DNA of 57,271 bases from Lysobacterales bacterium (GCA_022844165.1 JALHMH010000030.1:1-57271), one strand, 5' to 3'. Shown: positions 18,354-29,300, counted from the stretch's first letter. The notes: generated by a model not told the origin, from the sequence alone. Translations and numbers: made by a program.

Positions 18354-21230
18354 ATGCGATCAACGGTGGTTCAATCGACGCCGAAATTGTTCACGGCGGT
18401 CTACGATGGAAGCGCGGTTGTAATGGCGTGGACACCGTCTCTTGCAGCGAGCAACGGCTATACGCTGGCGATCGCGCAAAACAACAAACCGCAACAACCC
18501 ATCGCCTCGACCAAGACGTCCGATCCAACGAATGGCGATGGCGCATTGCAGTTCACGCAGTCGGATGCCGATGCCAATCCGGGCAACTGGAACCTGACTG
18601 TGGCCTCGGGAAACCTGGTCTCCGACCCGATCACGTTGCCGCAATGGGCAGTTGGTCAGGCAAGTGCGCAACTGCCGCAGCTAGTGTCAGCGATTCGCCA
18701 TCCCGACGGCTCGATCAGTGCGACCTGGCAACCGGCAACAGCGGTCGATCCGCAGCCGCAGTTTCAGATCAACCGTTACCGGATCGCGTTATGGGTCACG
18801 TCCGGCAGCTTCGCCCATGTCGAGGTTACTGGGGCTGGCGCCAATCAGGCGCTCTTAGCACCCGGAACGGGACTGTTCGCTGTCGCGGGTGCGCAGCTGC
18901 GGATCATGGGCTTGAACTCGGTCCAAGGCGGCGTCGCGACGCCTGCCATCGGCCTTGTATACGAACCGGCCACAATCCTGGCGGCGAACATCGCCAACGG
19001 CACCGCGACCGTAGTCTGGCAGCAAAGTCGCGACTCGCAAGTGACCAGCTACGTCCCCGCGATTTATGCGCTCGAGGACGGCTTCGCGACTGCAACGCTT
19101 GGCACCAGTACGCCCGGCACAAGCGGCCTGGTCACACTACCGACGCTCGATCCGAACAAGCACTATGTGACCACAGTGATTGCCAATGGCAGCAACCCCA
19201 GTATCACCGCCAGTTATCGCAGCAACGATGTGCCGATACTGACGCAGACGGCCGCGACAACGCTGTTGACGCTGGATGCCGACAGGCTATCGATCGGGTG
19301 GTCCTATGCATCGAACGCAGAAGACGCAACGCGTCTGGCCACACGGATCGAACTCGTGGCGCCCGATGGTCTTGTTGTCTACGCAACCAATAGCGCCAGC
19401 AATGGCGGCGTGTTTTCCATCCCGCGTATCGAAGGGCTCTTCGACATCCGCCTGACACCACTCGCGCAATCAGGCACCGGCCCGTCAACAACAATTCCGG
19501 CGCCGATTGCGCAAGTGCAATCGCTCTCCATCGTCACCGACGCGATTGCATGCACGAGCGCACTGACGTGGGCTCCGCTGGCGAATGTCAGCTTCGAGTT
19601 GCGATGGCGCCCGGATCAAAACGCCATCTCACTGCCGGCCGGCACCACGAGCATCAACTTGACCAGCGACCAGCAGAACGATGCCCAATTAGCGCCCTCG
19701 ATTCGCGCGGTCACGACGATTGGTTCGATCCAGGCCCGCGGTCCAGCCGTCACCGTCTCCGCGATGCCACCGACCTCTTCCGATGTCGAATGCGACTTCG
19801 ATGGCACAACGCTCAGCGCGGCCTGGACACCCGTACTCGGCGCCACGGGCTATCGACTCACGGTGCATCAAAACGACCAGACTCAAAGCGGCTGGCCGAT
19901 TGACGTCTCGGCAGCCACACTGACCTGGCAGGGCGACTTTGCCCCCAGCAGCGCGGGCGACTATCAGTTGGCCGTGCAGGCATTGCTTGGAAACACACAG
20001 AGCCTGCCGCAAAGCACGCATTTGTTCGCTGGCGGATGGTTCATTGGTAGCGCCACCAGTGGTGCCGCAACTGGCTACAACTATCCCGCTTCGACGATGG
20101 CAGCCACCGCGCAGACGACGAACGGACCGGCTGGCGAAGATATCGAGCTGTGGCTACCGCCGATTTGTGCGACGTCGATTCCGCTGAATGTCGACGTACC
20201 GCCCTTCCTGTTGGAGAACAATCCGAACGGCGGCAATGCCTTCCCCTATCGGCTGACGATCGCAGCCGGCAGCGCAGCATGGCAGTTCGATGGCAGCAGC
20301 ATTCGCACGGCCTTGCAACTGAGTTATCAGAACTTCCTGATTGCAGCCGAGAATGCCAAGGTATCGGCCTACGGCATTGCCGTACTGCAAGATGCCATCG
20401 CGCGGCACATGCCGCAGACCTTCGCCGAGAGTTTGTACTACGCCTACGGCTTCACGGTGCCGAACGCAACACTGCCGGTCAAGCAGACGCGCTACGAAGT
20501 GCGGCCCGGCATGGTGCTGTCGGTGTCGTCCGCCAGCTATCAGCGGCCTGCCGCCAGCGGCTCGGACCCGCTGGTGAATGGTTATGCGCTGACGGCTGTT
20601 ACGCACTTCGACGTACAAGTGTATGCGGGCGCGAATTTCCTGCCCGGCATCGATAGCTTCATCAGTCAACTCGCCGCACTGGGCGCTATCACCGTCAATC
20701 CGCCGACGCAGAAGGGCGCCGGCTCAGCGGGAATCGCCGCCGCAGCGGATGTGTATTACTCGCAATTTGCGCAGAGTTTCTGGAGTGTGTTGGTACCCAA
20801 GGCCTTGCAGTCGGCGAGCGATGTCGAGTCCAGCCAATGGGTGCAGCAATTCGTGCTCGCCAGCAGCGCCAGCTACAGCGATCTGGTCAACACCGTCACC
20901 CCACCCGGCGCCACGCCGGCCGTGTATTTCCGCGGCCGGAGCGTGCTCACGCCTGGGTTGCGGATCAGCGTCAACGGCAGCGAGCGCATCGTCAGCGTCG
21001 GCACCACTGTCGGCAATGTACTGACCAGCATCGGTCGTCGCCCCGGCGCCGCAGCGCAGCCGACCACCGTGCAACTGCTACGCGGCTCGGGTGCGGCGCG
21101 ACGCGGCGATGCGCTGAGCGTATCGGCGCAAGCGGTGCGCTTCGATTGGCGCGGCATCGGCAGTTGGGGCCTGGCGCAAGACAGCTTCGACTTGCCGCTG
21201 CTGCCGGGCGATGCAATCGATGTGGTTTAG
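18354..21230 (+). CDS. Large FN3-like repeat protein with SLBB-like C-terminus
   Basis: 958 residues, function unknown; I do not recognise the full protein. Residues 1-560 look like six beta-sandwich modules of FN3 type, each with a Trp on an early strand at about residues 26, 125, 222, 316, 406 and 491, for example VVMAWTPS, ISATWQPA and LSAAWTPV. A mixed segment follows (560-840). The last ~100 residues (GLRISVNGSERIVSV ... LLPGDAIDVV) resemble an SLBB beta-grasp domain. There is no signal peptide or membrane span, so export, if any, is unconventional. The ATG at 18354 is chosen for its strong GGGGAGGG; the frame stays open upstream. It is the first gene of a four-gene unidirectional block and is probably a structural or binding component. 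Confidence 0.8.
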   Translation: MRSTVVQSTPKLFTAVYDGSAVVMAWTPSLAASNGYTLAIAQNNKPQQPIASTKTSDPTNGDGALQFTQSDADANPGNWNLTVASGNLVSDPITLPQWAVGQASAQLPQLVSAIRHPDGSISATWQPATAVDPQPQFQINRYRIALWVTSGSFAHVEVTGAGANQALLAPGTGLFAVAGAQLRIMGLNSVQGGVATPAIGLVYEPATILAANIANGTATVVWQQSRDSQVTSYVPAIYALEDGFATATLGTSTPGTSGLVTLPTLDPNKHYVTTVIANGSNPSITASYRSNDVPILTQTAATTLLTLDADRLSIGWSYASNAEDATRLATRIELVAPDGLVVYATNSASNGGVFSIPRIEGLFDIRLTPLAQSGTGPSTTIPAPIAQVQSLSIVTDAIACTSALTWAPLANVSFELRWRPDQNAISLPAGTTSINLTSDQQNDAQLAPSIRAVTTIGSIQARGPAVTVSAMPPTSSDVECDFDGTTLSAAWTPVLGATGYRLTVHQNDQTQSGWPIDVSAATLTWQGDFAPSSAGDYQLAVQALLGNTQSLPQSTHLFAGGWFIGSATSGAATGYNYPASTMAATAQTTNGPAGEDIELWLPPICATSIPLNVDVPPFLLENNPNGGNAFPYRLTIAAGSAAWQFDGSSIRTALQLSYQNFLIAAENAKVSAYGIAVLQDAIARHMPQTFAESLYYAYGFTVPNATLPVKQTRYEVRPGMVLSVSSASYQRPAASGSDPLVNGYALTAVTHFDVQVYAGANFLPGIDSFISQLAALGAITVNPPTQKGAGSAGIAAAADVYYSQFAQSFWSVLVPKALQSASDVESSQWVQQFVLASSASYSDLVNTVTPPGATPAVYFRGRSVLTPGLRISVNGSERIVSVGTTVGNVLTSIGRRPGAAAQPTTVQLLRGSGAARRGDALSVSAQAVRFDWRGIGSWGLAQDSFDLPLLPGDAIDVV
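18380..20030 (+). repeat. Six FN3-like modules in tandem
   Basis: Within the 958-residue protein a conserved Trp recurs every 85-99 residues, each after alternating small and hydrophobic residues. The modules are highly diverged from one another; only the Trp and general beta pattern are shared. The boundaries are approximate. Confidence 0.5.
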
Positions 21231-21248
21231 CAGCACCGGGCTCGCGAC

Positions 21249-21279
21249 TTGAGAAGCGCGCAGGACGTGCGTTTCTCGA
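21249..21279 (+). other. Intercistronic hairpin
   Basis: GAGAAGCGC (21251-21259) pairs with GCGTTTCTC (21269-21277) around a 9-base loop, and two further pairs extend the stem to about 11 bp with two G-U wobbles. No T-run follows, so it is more likely an mRNA stability or processing element between the first two genes of the block than a terminator. Confidence 0.45.
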
Positions 21280-21318
21280 AGATGTGTTAGCGCTCTGACA
21301 CCCGTTGAGGATGGCGAC

Positions 21319-24300
21319 ATGGCAGGTATTCCCGTTTACACGCGATTGGATAACACAGGGCTCTACATCGCCGATACGCCACCGCCGCCGGGCATGGCTT
21401 ACTGGCAGGGCTATTACGCCACGGATCCCACCGGGCTTCCCGACCAGCCAACGCTGGCGCAGTTATGGGCGCACACGCAGGGTGCGTTTTTGCTGATCAA
21501 CAGTGGGCCCAGCGATCCGGTCGCCTTTGCGGTAACGCTTGCGCAGAGTTGGCAGCGCCTGGCGCCGCAACACGATTTGCGCCTGCTGTGGTTGCTTGAT
21601 CCAAACAGCGACTTTGCGGTGTGGCGCTTTCATCGATTGCGCGCCACCTTCAACGGGCAATGGACCACCAGCGGCGCTGCAGAGTTCCGGCTCGGCGACT
21701 ATGCCTACACCGTCTCTGTCGGCACCACGCTAACCCTGACCGACACGTTGATCACGCTGGCCGGCGAATTGAGCTTCGAGGCCACCAACGGCAGTTACCC
21801 CGCGACCAGCGGCAAACTCGATTTCGCAGGCGCCAGCGCTGGCGTACTGAGCTTGCGCATCGTCGCTCAGGACCTCGACGATATGCAGCGCCTGGGCGTG
21901 ATGCTGCGCTACGCGACGCCCGATCCAGACGATCCCGAGTACTTGGTCGCGCACGTCAACATGCCGATACTCGGCGCTTCGACGGCAAGCGACTATGCGC
22001 TGGATGTTGCCTTCGATCCGCTCAATCCGCTGCTGCCGGCGCGTACTGCGCTGAGCTTCGCCAGTCCACCGACGTTCAGCAGCCTGCTTGCAACAACACT
22101 GGGCCATGGCGTCGACCTGGCGCCGGGCAACGACGGCGTATTGCCCTCTGGCCAGCTAGTATTCGCCTACAGCCCAACCGAGTTACCGGGGTCAGCGTCG
22201 CCCGATCGCGTGCGCTATCACCTGGTGCCATACGGTCAGTTTGTCTTGAGCGTGGCGCCAACGGCGCGTGCCGTTGTGGGTACCGAACGGGTCATGCTTG
22301 GGCTCTCGGCCACCGAGTATTTCGCGCTGCCCGATCAGGCCGCGCGCATCGGTTTTGATGTCGGCGCGGCGTACGCCCCAACAACCAATAACGGGCCGTT
22401 GCTCACCGATGCTGCGAGCACCGCTTACGCCAAGTTCTACCCGGCCGCGCCGGCGGCTGCCGGGCTTTTGTACTACGCGCAACCACAGTCTTCGCCATTG
22501 TACGCGCCGCTCAAGCAGGCTTTTTTGTCGTATCACGAAATGCCCGCTGCGCAAGGTCCGGCACTACCCGGCAGCGATGCGCTGGGCGCCAGCGACGCAC
22601 AGTTTTTGCCGATGGGTGCGTACCTCGGCGTCGATCCCGCTCAAAACGCACTCGCGGCGATGCTGGAGAGCGCTGCTTTGGCGCCCTTGCGGCGTTCTTT
22701 GCTCGGGCTGGCGCCCACGGCGTTGCCTATAGCCGCAGATCCGCCGCCACCGCTGGCCGTGACACCACGTGGACTACTGGCAGGCCTGTCGCCAGATGGA
22801 ATTCATTTTGCCAACGTCCTGTTGAGCAGCCTGCCCGGCACCGTGTATCCCGACACGCGTCTGGCGCCAGTCAACGACGTGATGCAGGCGGCACTCCAGG
22901 CCAATCAGTTGTTTTTCGTAGCCGCCGATGTGACTGTGTTGATGGGCGCCACCTCCGTGCCGTATCGCTTGCAAGAGAGCGATCGCGGCTTGCTGCTCTC
23001 CGCTGGCGTATCGCAAGCCGGAACCGATCAGGTCATGGCGGCCGTCAAGGCGCAGGGATATCCGACATATCCGACCGAAGCTGCCTTCACGGCGGCCATT
23101 GGCGCGCTCTCGCCAGACGATCTGGCGGGCGTGCTCAGCGTCGCAGGCGTGCTGCGCGTTAACGTCGATGGCTGGACATTCCAACTCTCGCCGCGCACCT
23201 GGCGCGGCGGTGATCGCCCGACGCTGATGCTGTTCAAGTACGCCTCGCGCAGCATTATCGAACTGGCCGGCGACACCAGCGCCTGGGGCTGGCCGGCGGT
23301 CGCCGGCACGCCTTTGCAAACACAGAAGGTGCTGCTCGATTTCATCGCGGGCGCGAAGAGTGCGCCGGCGGGATCGCCCAAGGCTGATCTTTACGCCAAC
23401 GTGCTGAGCGATGCCAATTGGAACGGTGTGCTGTTTATCAACGCACCGGTGTCGATTGCAGAACTCGATCCGCAACTTGCCTTCCTGTCGGCAGGCATCA
23501 AGCCAGATCAGTTTTTTGCTGACCATGTCGGCTTCGCCCTGACCCCTTTCGATGTCGATGCCGGCACGATTACGCCCAAGCGCACGGCGGTGTTCGGCCT
23601 GATCGACTACCAGGATCCGAGCGATCTGTTGCTCAGCGCCACGGTGCCGTTCGCGTTCAAGACCTTATCGCTCACGGCGATATTTTCCAACTCTTCGCTC
23701 ACCGGCTTTCATGCCAACGTCGAGCTGATGACCAATCGGCTGTTCGGCAGCACGCTGACCAAGGTACAGCCCGAGCGCGGCAATAACCTGGTTCTCGACG
23801 GCAGCTATCACCTTGTGGATGGCGCGCCCGCATACGCGTTTTCGCTGATCGGTCAGAACCGCTATGCCGTCCAGAGTTCGATGCTCGGCAGCGTCGAAGT
23901 ACTGGCCGTGCAGCTGCAGACGCTGCAAGACAAACCGGGCAGCAGCGAGTACCTGACCCGTTTTGTGCTTAACGGCAATCTGCGCTTTTTGGACCTGCCG
24001 GATTTCGATCCGTTTTGCTACGGCACGGCACTCGGGGAACTCAGTTCCAATGCCTCCGACAGCAAACTGCGCTTCAACGGCCTCGCCGTCGATATGCGCT
24101 ACGACCTGGACAATCCGGGTAACGCGAGCTTTTCCTCGAACGAGACAGGCCTCGCTTTCGATCTCGCCAGCAGCGTCCCCAGACCGCAGTCGCTCGCCGC
24201 ACGTTTTCCGCTCACGCTCACGGGCATCGTCGGTTTCGGCGCGGATGCAGATGCCGCGAATACGCCCGAATCCCTGAGTTTCGTTTCGATCGCCGCGCCC

Positions 24301-24831
24301 CTGCAGCAGCAGCCAATGACGCCGCCATGGTACGGTCTGGTTTACACGCTACAACTTGGCACGCTCGGCGCACTCGCCGGCAGCGTTGGTTTATCGATCA
24401 AGCTGATCGCCGCCTTCGCGCCTGGACAAAGCGGCAGCCGCCCCGCGTACATTGGTCTTGAGTTGCCCAACGCCAAATCCATGGGACTGAATCTGCCTTT
24501 GCAGGGCGTGCTCCAGCTGGGCTTCCGCAGCTTCGAGATGCAAAGCTACCCGCACAAAGACGACCCCACGCAGCGCGGTTACTTGCTGCGCCTGCATCGC
24601 TTCGCGCTGTCGGTACTCGGCTTCTCGTTCCCACCTGGCAACACCGATGTGCTGCTGTTCGGCGACACCGACGACAGCGGCAAAGTGGTGCTCGGCTGGT
24701 ACGCCGCCTACGCGCAGGACGCCAAGCCCGCAAACAAAACCAGCGCGCTGCGGCGCCGCCACTCACCGCACGCATTGGCCAGCCACCGCGAATCCCGATC
24801 GCGCCGCGATCTGACCACCGGAGAGCACTGA
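21319..24831 (+). CDS. Large beta-rich protein of unknown function
   Basis: 1170 residues, not recognised. It has no signal peptide and no clear membrane span. Most of it shows alternating polar/hydrophobic strands with Gly and Asp turns. A Pro/Ala-rich stretch occurs near residues 470-490. The last third (about 1010-1140) contains GLVYTLQLGTLGALAG and ends with LLFGDTDDSGKVVLGWYAAY, wording that reminds me of very large proteins annotated with DUF6603; this is memory-based and unverified. The final ~30 residues are disordered and rich in Arg, Ser and His. GAGG stands 8 bp before the ATG. It is separated from the preceding gene by 88 bp, and the next gene starts 1 bp after its stop, so it is translated as part of the block. 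Confidence 0.78.
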   Translation: MAGIPVYTRLDNTGLYIADTPPPPGMAYWQGYYATDPTGLPDQPTLAQLWAHTQGAFLLINSGPSDPVAFAVTLAQSWQRLAPQHDLRLLWLLDPNSDFAVWRFHRLRATFNGQWTTSGAAEFRLGDYAYTVSVGTTLTLTDTLITLAGELSFEATNGSYPATSGKLDFAGASAGVLSLRIVAQDLDDMQRLGVMLRYATPDPDDPEYLVAHVNMPILGASTASDYALDVAFDPLNPLLPARTALSFASPPTFSSLLATTLGHGVDLAPGNDGVLPSGQLVFAYSPTELPGSASPDRVRYHLVPYGQFVLSVAPTARAVVGTERVMLGLSATEYFALPDQAARIGFDVGAAYAPTTNNGPLLTDAASTAYAKFYPAAPAAAGLLYYAQPQSSPLYAPLKQAFLSYHEMPAAQGPALPGSDALGASDAQFLPMGAYLGVDPAQNALAAMLESAALAPLRRSLLGLAPTALPIAADPPPPLAVTPRGLLAGLSPDGIHFANVLLSSLPGTVYPDTRLAPVNDVMQAALQANQLFFVAADVTVLMGATSVPYRLQESDRGLLLSAGVSQAGTDQVMAAVKAQGYPTYPTEAAFTAAIGALSPDDLAGVLSVAGVLRVNVDGWTFQLSPRTWRGGDRPTLMLFKYASRSIIELAGDTSAWGWPAVAGTPLQTQKVLLDFIAGAKSAPAGSPKADLYANVLSDANWNGVLFINAPVSIAELDPQLAFLSAGIKPDQFFADHVGFALTPFDVDAGTITPKRTAVFGLIDYQDPSDLLLSATVPFAFKTLSLTAIFSNSSLTGFHANVELMTNRLFGSTLTKVQPERGNNLVLDGSYHLVDGAPAYAFSLIGQNRYAVQSSMLGSVEVLAVQLQTLQDKPGSSEYLTRFVLNGNLRFLDLPDFDPFCYGTALGELSSNASDSKLRFNGLAVDMRYDLDNPGNASFSSNETGLAFDLASSVPRPQSLAARFPLTLTGIVGFGADADAANTPESLSFVSIAAPLQQQPMTPPWYGLVYTLQLGTLGALAGSVGLSIKLIAAFAPGQSGSRPAYIGLELPNAKSMGLNLPLQGVLQLGFRSFEMQSYPHKDDPTQRGYLLRLHRFALSVLGFSFPPGNTDVLLFGDTDDSGKVVLGWYAAYAQDAKPANKTSALRRRHSPHALASHRESRSRRDLTTGEH

Positions 24832-24832
24832 C

Positions 24833-26287
24833 ATGCCAACGCCTTGCATCAAGTTTCATGTGCTCAATGTTGGCGTCGGCAGCGGCAACTTCATTGAGGT
24901 GTTCGAAGACAGCACGAAGACCGCCAAACCAAGTACCACGTTGCTCATCGACCTGGGCTGCCAGGGAGCGAACAGGGATAGCCCGGGTCCGTCGGTGGAG
25001 TTCGTCGTCAAACGGCTAAAGACCATGGGCGACAAGGCGGAGATCGACTGCCTGATCCTCACGCATAGCGACGCCGATCACGTTAACCTGATCAAACAGC
25101 TTCTTGCCGAGTTCGAAGACGATGAGCTGACCATCAACGACGCCTTTTTCGGCGGCGCACCGGGCAAATACAAGAAGAACAAAACTCAGATCCTCAACCT
25201 GGTCGGCGAATACATGACCGACGGCGAGGAGCCGGAAGGCCACTCGATTGGCTATTCCAGCTACGACAAACCAACCAAGCCGGTCGCCATCTACCAGCAC
25301 GCGACGCTGGACCTCAAGATTTACGCGCTAATGGCGAACGCGCTACAACCCAACGCCACGTCACTGCCTACCGGCAAGAACGCGGTGGCCTTGAACACCG
25401 TCAGTTACATCGTGGTCGTTGAGTTTTACGGCGAACGCTACCTGATCACTGGCGACGCCACTGGCACCACAATGCTGAAAGCGAACCAAGTGATGCGCAA
25501 AGGCGCTTCGCCCTTCTTCGATAGCATGGTAATGCAGACAGTCCCGCATCACGGCAGCATCGTCACGGCATTGGATGTCCGCGATGTCGTGCCCAAGGAC
25601 AACGTGGTCGAGTTCGCTCGACGGGTGAATGCGGAAACGCTCACGGTCAGCTCCTATCGCAAGCACGACCACCCGTCGGCGCTCCTGCTGAGCTGGTTTT
25701 GGCCGTTCACGAAAACGGTGCCGAGTTGGAGAGATCCCAACGCATCGGTTGGGCATTTCTTTGTTGCCTATTACAGCGCCGATTCCAAATTCAAGCTTGA
25801 TCTCGATGGCACGGCGACGGCTTGGCCGCCAAACGTCTACAGCGACGAGTTCTATACAGCGCAAACCTCTGCGCTGGTCTACTCAACGGACTACTTTTCG
25901 GCCGGGCTGCTACAAGCCTTCAAGAACGATACCGTGCCAATCAAGGGCGACGTGAAACGGCGAACCACGTTGAGAAAACGCACTGCCGTCTTTCCGACCA
26001 GTCTGGCATCGCCGCCTGCCACGGGTTCTTTGGTCGATTACCCAGCAGCGTCGCCAATTGCCGGTCGCGGATGGACGTACACGACCACCAAGACTGACAC
26101 AGGCACAAGCACCAACCTCGCGCCGCTCGATCCCACGGGCGCATTGCGAGCGCTCCGCGAGGCCATCATCGAGCGCTCTGGCGCCGGACTTCCTACGCGC
26201 GTACGCAATCGTCCATCGCGCCACACCAGTTTCAGCGGGCCACCGGGCCCAACGCCGAGCGAACTCCGTCCTCGTCATCGCCGTTAA
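24833..26287 (+). CDS. Soluble ComEC-like metallo-beta-lactamase-fold protein
   Basis: 484 residues. The N-terminal half is a complete MBL fold of the ComEC/Rec2 type: FHVLNVGVGSGNF, ILTHSDADHVN (H78, D80, D82, H83 as metal ligands), YLITGDAT (about 203-210) and VPHHGS (about 237-242). The metal site therefore looks intact and a phosphodiesterase or nuclease activity is plausible. It lacks the membrane channel of ComEC. Residues 300-400 form an unrecognised extension, and the last ~100 are low-complexity, rich in Pro, Thr, Arg and Ser. The gene starts 1 bp after the preceding stop, with GGAG inside the preceding gene, so translation is coupled. It is the only obvious enzyme in the giant-protein block. 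Confidence 0.88.
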   Translation: MPTPCIKFHVLNVGVGSGNFIEVFEDSTKTAKPSTTLLIDLGCQGANRDSPGPSVEFVVKRLKTMGDKAEIDCLILTHSDADHVNLIKQLLAEFEDDELTINDAFFGGAPGKYKKNKTQILNLVGEYMTDGEEPEGHSIGYSSYDKPTKPVAIYQHATLDLKIYALMANALQPNATSLPTGKNAVALNTVSYIVVVEFYGERYLITGDATGTTMLKANQVMRKGASPFFDSMVMQTVPHHGSIVTALDVRDVVPKDNVVEFARRVNAETLTVSSYRKHDHPSALLLSWFWPFTKTVPSWRDPNASVGHFFVAYYSADSKFKLDLDGTATAWPPNVYSDEFYTAQTSALVYSTDYFSAGLLQAFKNDTVPIKGDVKRRTTLRKRTAVFPTSLASPPATGSLVDYPAASPIAGRGWTYTTTKTDTGTSTNLAPLDPTGALRALREAIIERSGAGLPTRVRNRPSRHTSFSGPPGPTPSELRPRHRR

Positions 26288-26314
26288 CCGCTTTCTCGCG
26301 GAAGGATCACCGCC

Positions 26315-29300
26315 ATGTCGCTGAGTGACATCTACGCCGCCATTTCGAACGCCATCGTCGATCAGCGCATCGATTTGGCGAACCTCGCCGAGCAACCGAG
26401 GCAACCCGACCTGTTCGCAGGACTACGAACTGTCTTGGGCCTGTTTCAGCTCAGCAGCCGATTTCCGCTGACCGACGTCGTGCTGGATCCGCTGACCGAC
26501 AGGATCCACCTGCGCGGCAGTGGGTCCTTTGCCCCGATCGGCGTGGCCAACGCAATCGAGGCCTCACTGACCATTACGATGCCGGGAAGCGATCCGCTAT
26601 TCGCGCTTGAATTGCGATTCGCGAGTGCCGAAACGTCTCTCGCTTCGCTGGTTTCGACGTTCCCACCGTTTTCGGTCTTCGATGCCGATCGCGGGACAGT
26701 GGCTCAGCAGGCATCGTTTCTGTTTGGCGTGTCGGTTGGGTCGATGCTGCTTTCTGGCGCAAACGATGGCGTCGAGGCATTGAGTTTGTCCGGCACGCTG
26801 GCCGATTCTGAGGCGACCATCCAACGCTTCTCGTACCTCCTCAACGGCTGGCCACTGGCCGTTCGGGGCAGCCTTGTATTGCCTGCCTCCGCAAGTGACA
26901 TCGCGCAACTGGATTTACGCGCGGTCGATCCGTCCAAAGAAATCCGCTTCTTCAGCAATGTCCTGACGCGCGTCGGGTTTCAGCTTTGGTCCGGTCCCGA
27001 TCCAGATGCCATTGGCAAAGTCTTGGGCGCGTCGTCTTTGAACTTGATTGGCGATCTCAAGTTCGACGACACCAGCGAACCGGCCACGATGTGGTTGCCG
27101 CTGGCCGCCTCCGATCAGCTTTGGCGCTTCATCGTTGAGTTTCCGGATGGCACGGTCAAGATCGGCAAGAGCGTGGGTGCGCTGGCTGGATTGCTCGGGC
27201 TCGCGCCGTCGGACTTATCGCTGCCGGAAGGCTTCGAAGCGCTCGATCCATTTTTCTTGAAGGAATTCGAACTTGGCTTGAGCGCCTTCGATGCTCCCAT
27301 ACCGGACCGAGGCGCGCCGGTACTCGATTGGCAGTGGAAACAGGATCTGGCTGCGCCATCGCTGCAGTCGCTGGGCGTCACCATCGGATCGACGATTCGC
27401 TGGCCGGCACCGATTCCGCAAGTCGTTATCACCGACGTCGGCATGCGCTGGGTCGTTGGTTCGAACGATTCAGCCTGGTTCATGAGCGGTGCGTTGTACG
27501 GCACGATCGTCATCGGCGATGCCGAGAAGCTCCCGAACTCAGTGCTGTTGTTCAGTTCCGATGCTCGCGCGCCGATAGCCGTCGACGCCTTCGCACTCGA
27601 AGTCACCGCGTACGTTCCCAACTTCATCATTACTGCCGAACTCAAACAGAACTACGCGCTGCCGATCGGCAAGGCGTTCCAGCATTTTTTCAATGCCGAT
27701 CCCAACATCGATGCCGAGCTCAGCCTGACCACGATGTCGGCGATGGCCGATTTCAAATCTCGTACCTTTAACGCCGAAGCAGAAGTGCAGGGCAATTGGC
27801 CGAGCATCAAAATCAACAACGTCACGCTGGCGATGACCGATCTTCGCTTCACGGTCGATGTCTCGCAATCGAGTTTCGATGCAACCATCGATGGTGAGAT
27901 CGAACTGACAACCAAGACCAGCCCGGGGCCGGCGATCATCCATCTGGGCACCGAGTATTCCCACGCGAGCGACGGCAACAACTGGTCGTTCAACGGTAGC
28001 CTCGCGCCGTACAACGCGCTCAGCGTCAACGACCTCGTCAGCAACCTGCTCGGCGTCGATCCGCCCGCCGGCATCCCGCAACTCGTGATCGATGCGATGG
28101 GCTTCCGTTACAGCACCGGCACGGGGGCGTACAGCGCTTACGGAACGGTCTCGCTGACGTGGCGACCGACGGTGCTCGGCGACATCACGATTGCCACCAG
28201 CGCCAGCGCAACGGTCAATCGCGATAGCAAGACAGCGCCGATTACCGGCAGCGTCAGCGGCGATTTTTCGGTCAATCAGTTGAACCTGAGCCTGTCGGCC
28301 GACATCGGCGTTGCCAATCCCACTTACACCTTCAAGATCCAGTTCGGCGATCCGTACATCGAGCTGATTTCGGGCTGGACGCAGACCACGCCCAAACAGC
28401 GATTGCTGACCGCGCATCTCGGCGGCATGACTGTGGGCGGCGTGCTCGAGTATCTGGTCAATCTTGCGGCGCCGACGATCGGCTACAAGCTCGATCCGCC
28501 GTGGGACGTGCTCAATCGCATCGATCTGTCCAACTTCGAATTGGCAGCCAATCTCGATACCAGCACGTTGACGTTGGGCTACAAGACCAGCATCGATCTG
28601 GGGGTCATCAAGATCAGCAATCTGGGCGTGTCCTACACGCGCGGCCAGGGCATGTCGGGCGTCAATCTGGTACTGGAAGGCAACTTCTTCGGCCAGGATT
28701 ACACCGGCCCGAAAGCGCTCGCCTGGGACGTCATCAAAGACCCGCCGCCGGCGGTGCCGGGCGGCGGCAATGGCACGCTCGACATCTACTACCTGGGCCT
28801 CGGCCAGCGCGTTCGCCTGACCGATCTCAAACCCAATAGCGTGCGCCAGTTACTGGATGCGATGGAAAAAGCGATGCAGCCGGTGTCGCAGGACCCGAAC
28901 GCAAAGCCGGCGCCGCCGCCGATCAATAACGGCATCGAGTTCAATGCCAACAGCCAGTGGTTGATTGGCCTCGACATCACCGTCGGTGGCGTGGCGCGAC
29001 TGGGTCTGATCTTCAACGATCCGGTGATCTACGGCTTGTCGGTATCGCTCGGCGGACCAAAATCCGGATCGATGTCCGGGCTTAACTTCGAACTGCTGTA
29101 CAAGAAGATCTCCGACAACGTCGGCATGTTCCGAATCGACTTGACGCTGCCCGTTGCGCTGCGAACGATCAACCTCGGGCAGGTGTCGATCACGCTCGGC
29201 GTGATCGTCGTCGAGATCTTCACCAACGGCAATTTCTCGGTCGACTTAGGCTTCCCCTGGAAGCGCGATTTCTCGCGCTCGTTCACGCTGCAGTACCTGC

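Noticed and set aside
18194..19393. 399-residue frame on the plus strand in another frame of the FN3-like gene
   Set aside because: Composition is Arg/Cys/His-rich and low in hydrophobic periodicity; the 958-residue frame has the ribosome binding site and repeat structure.
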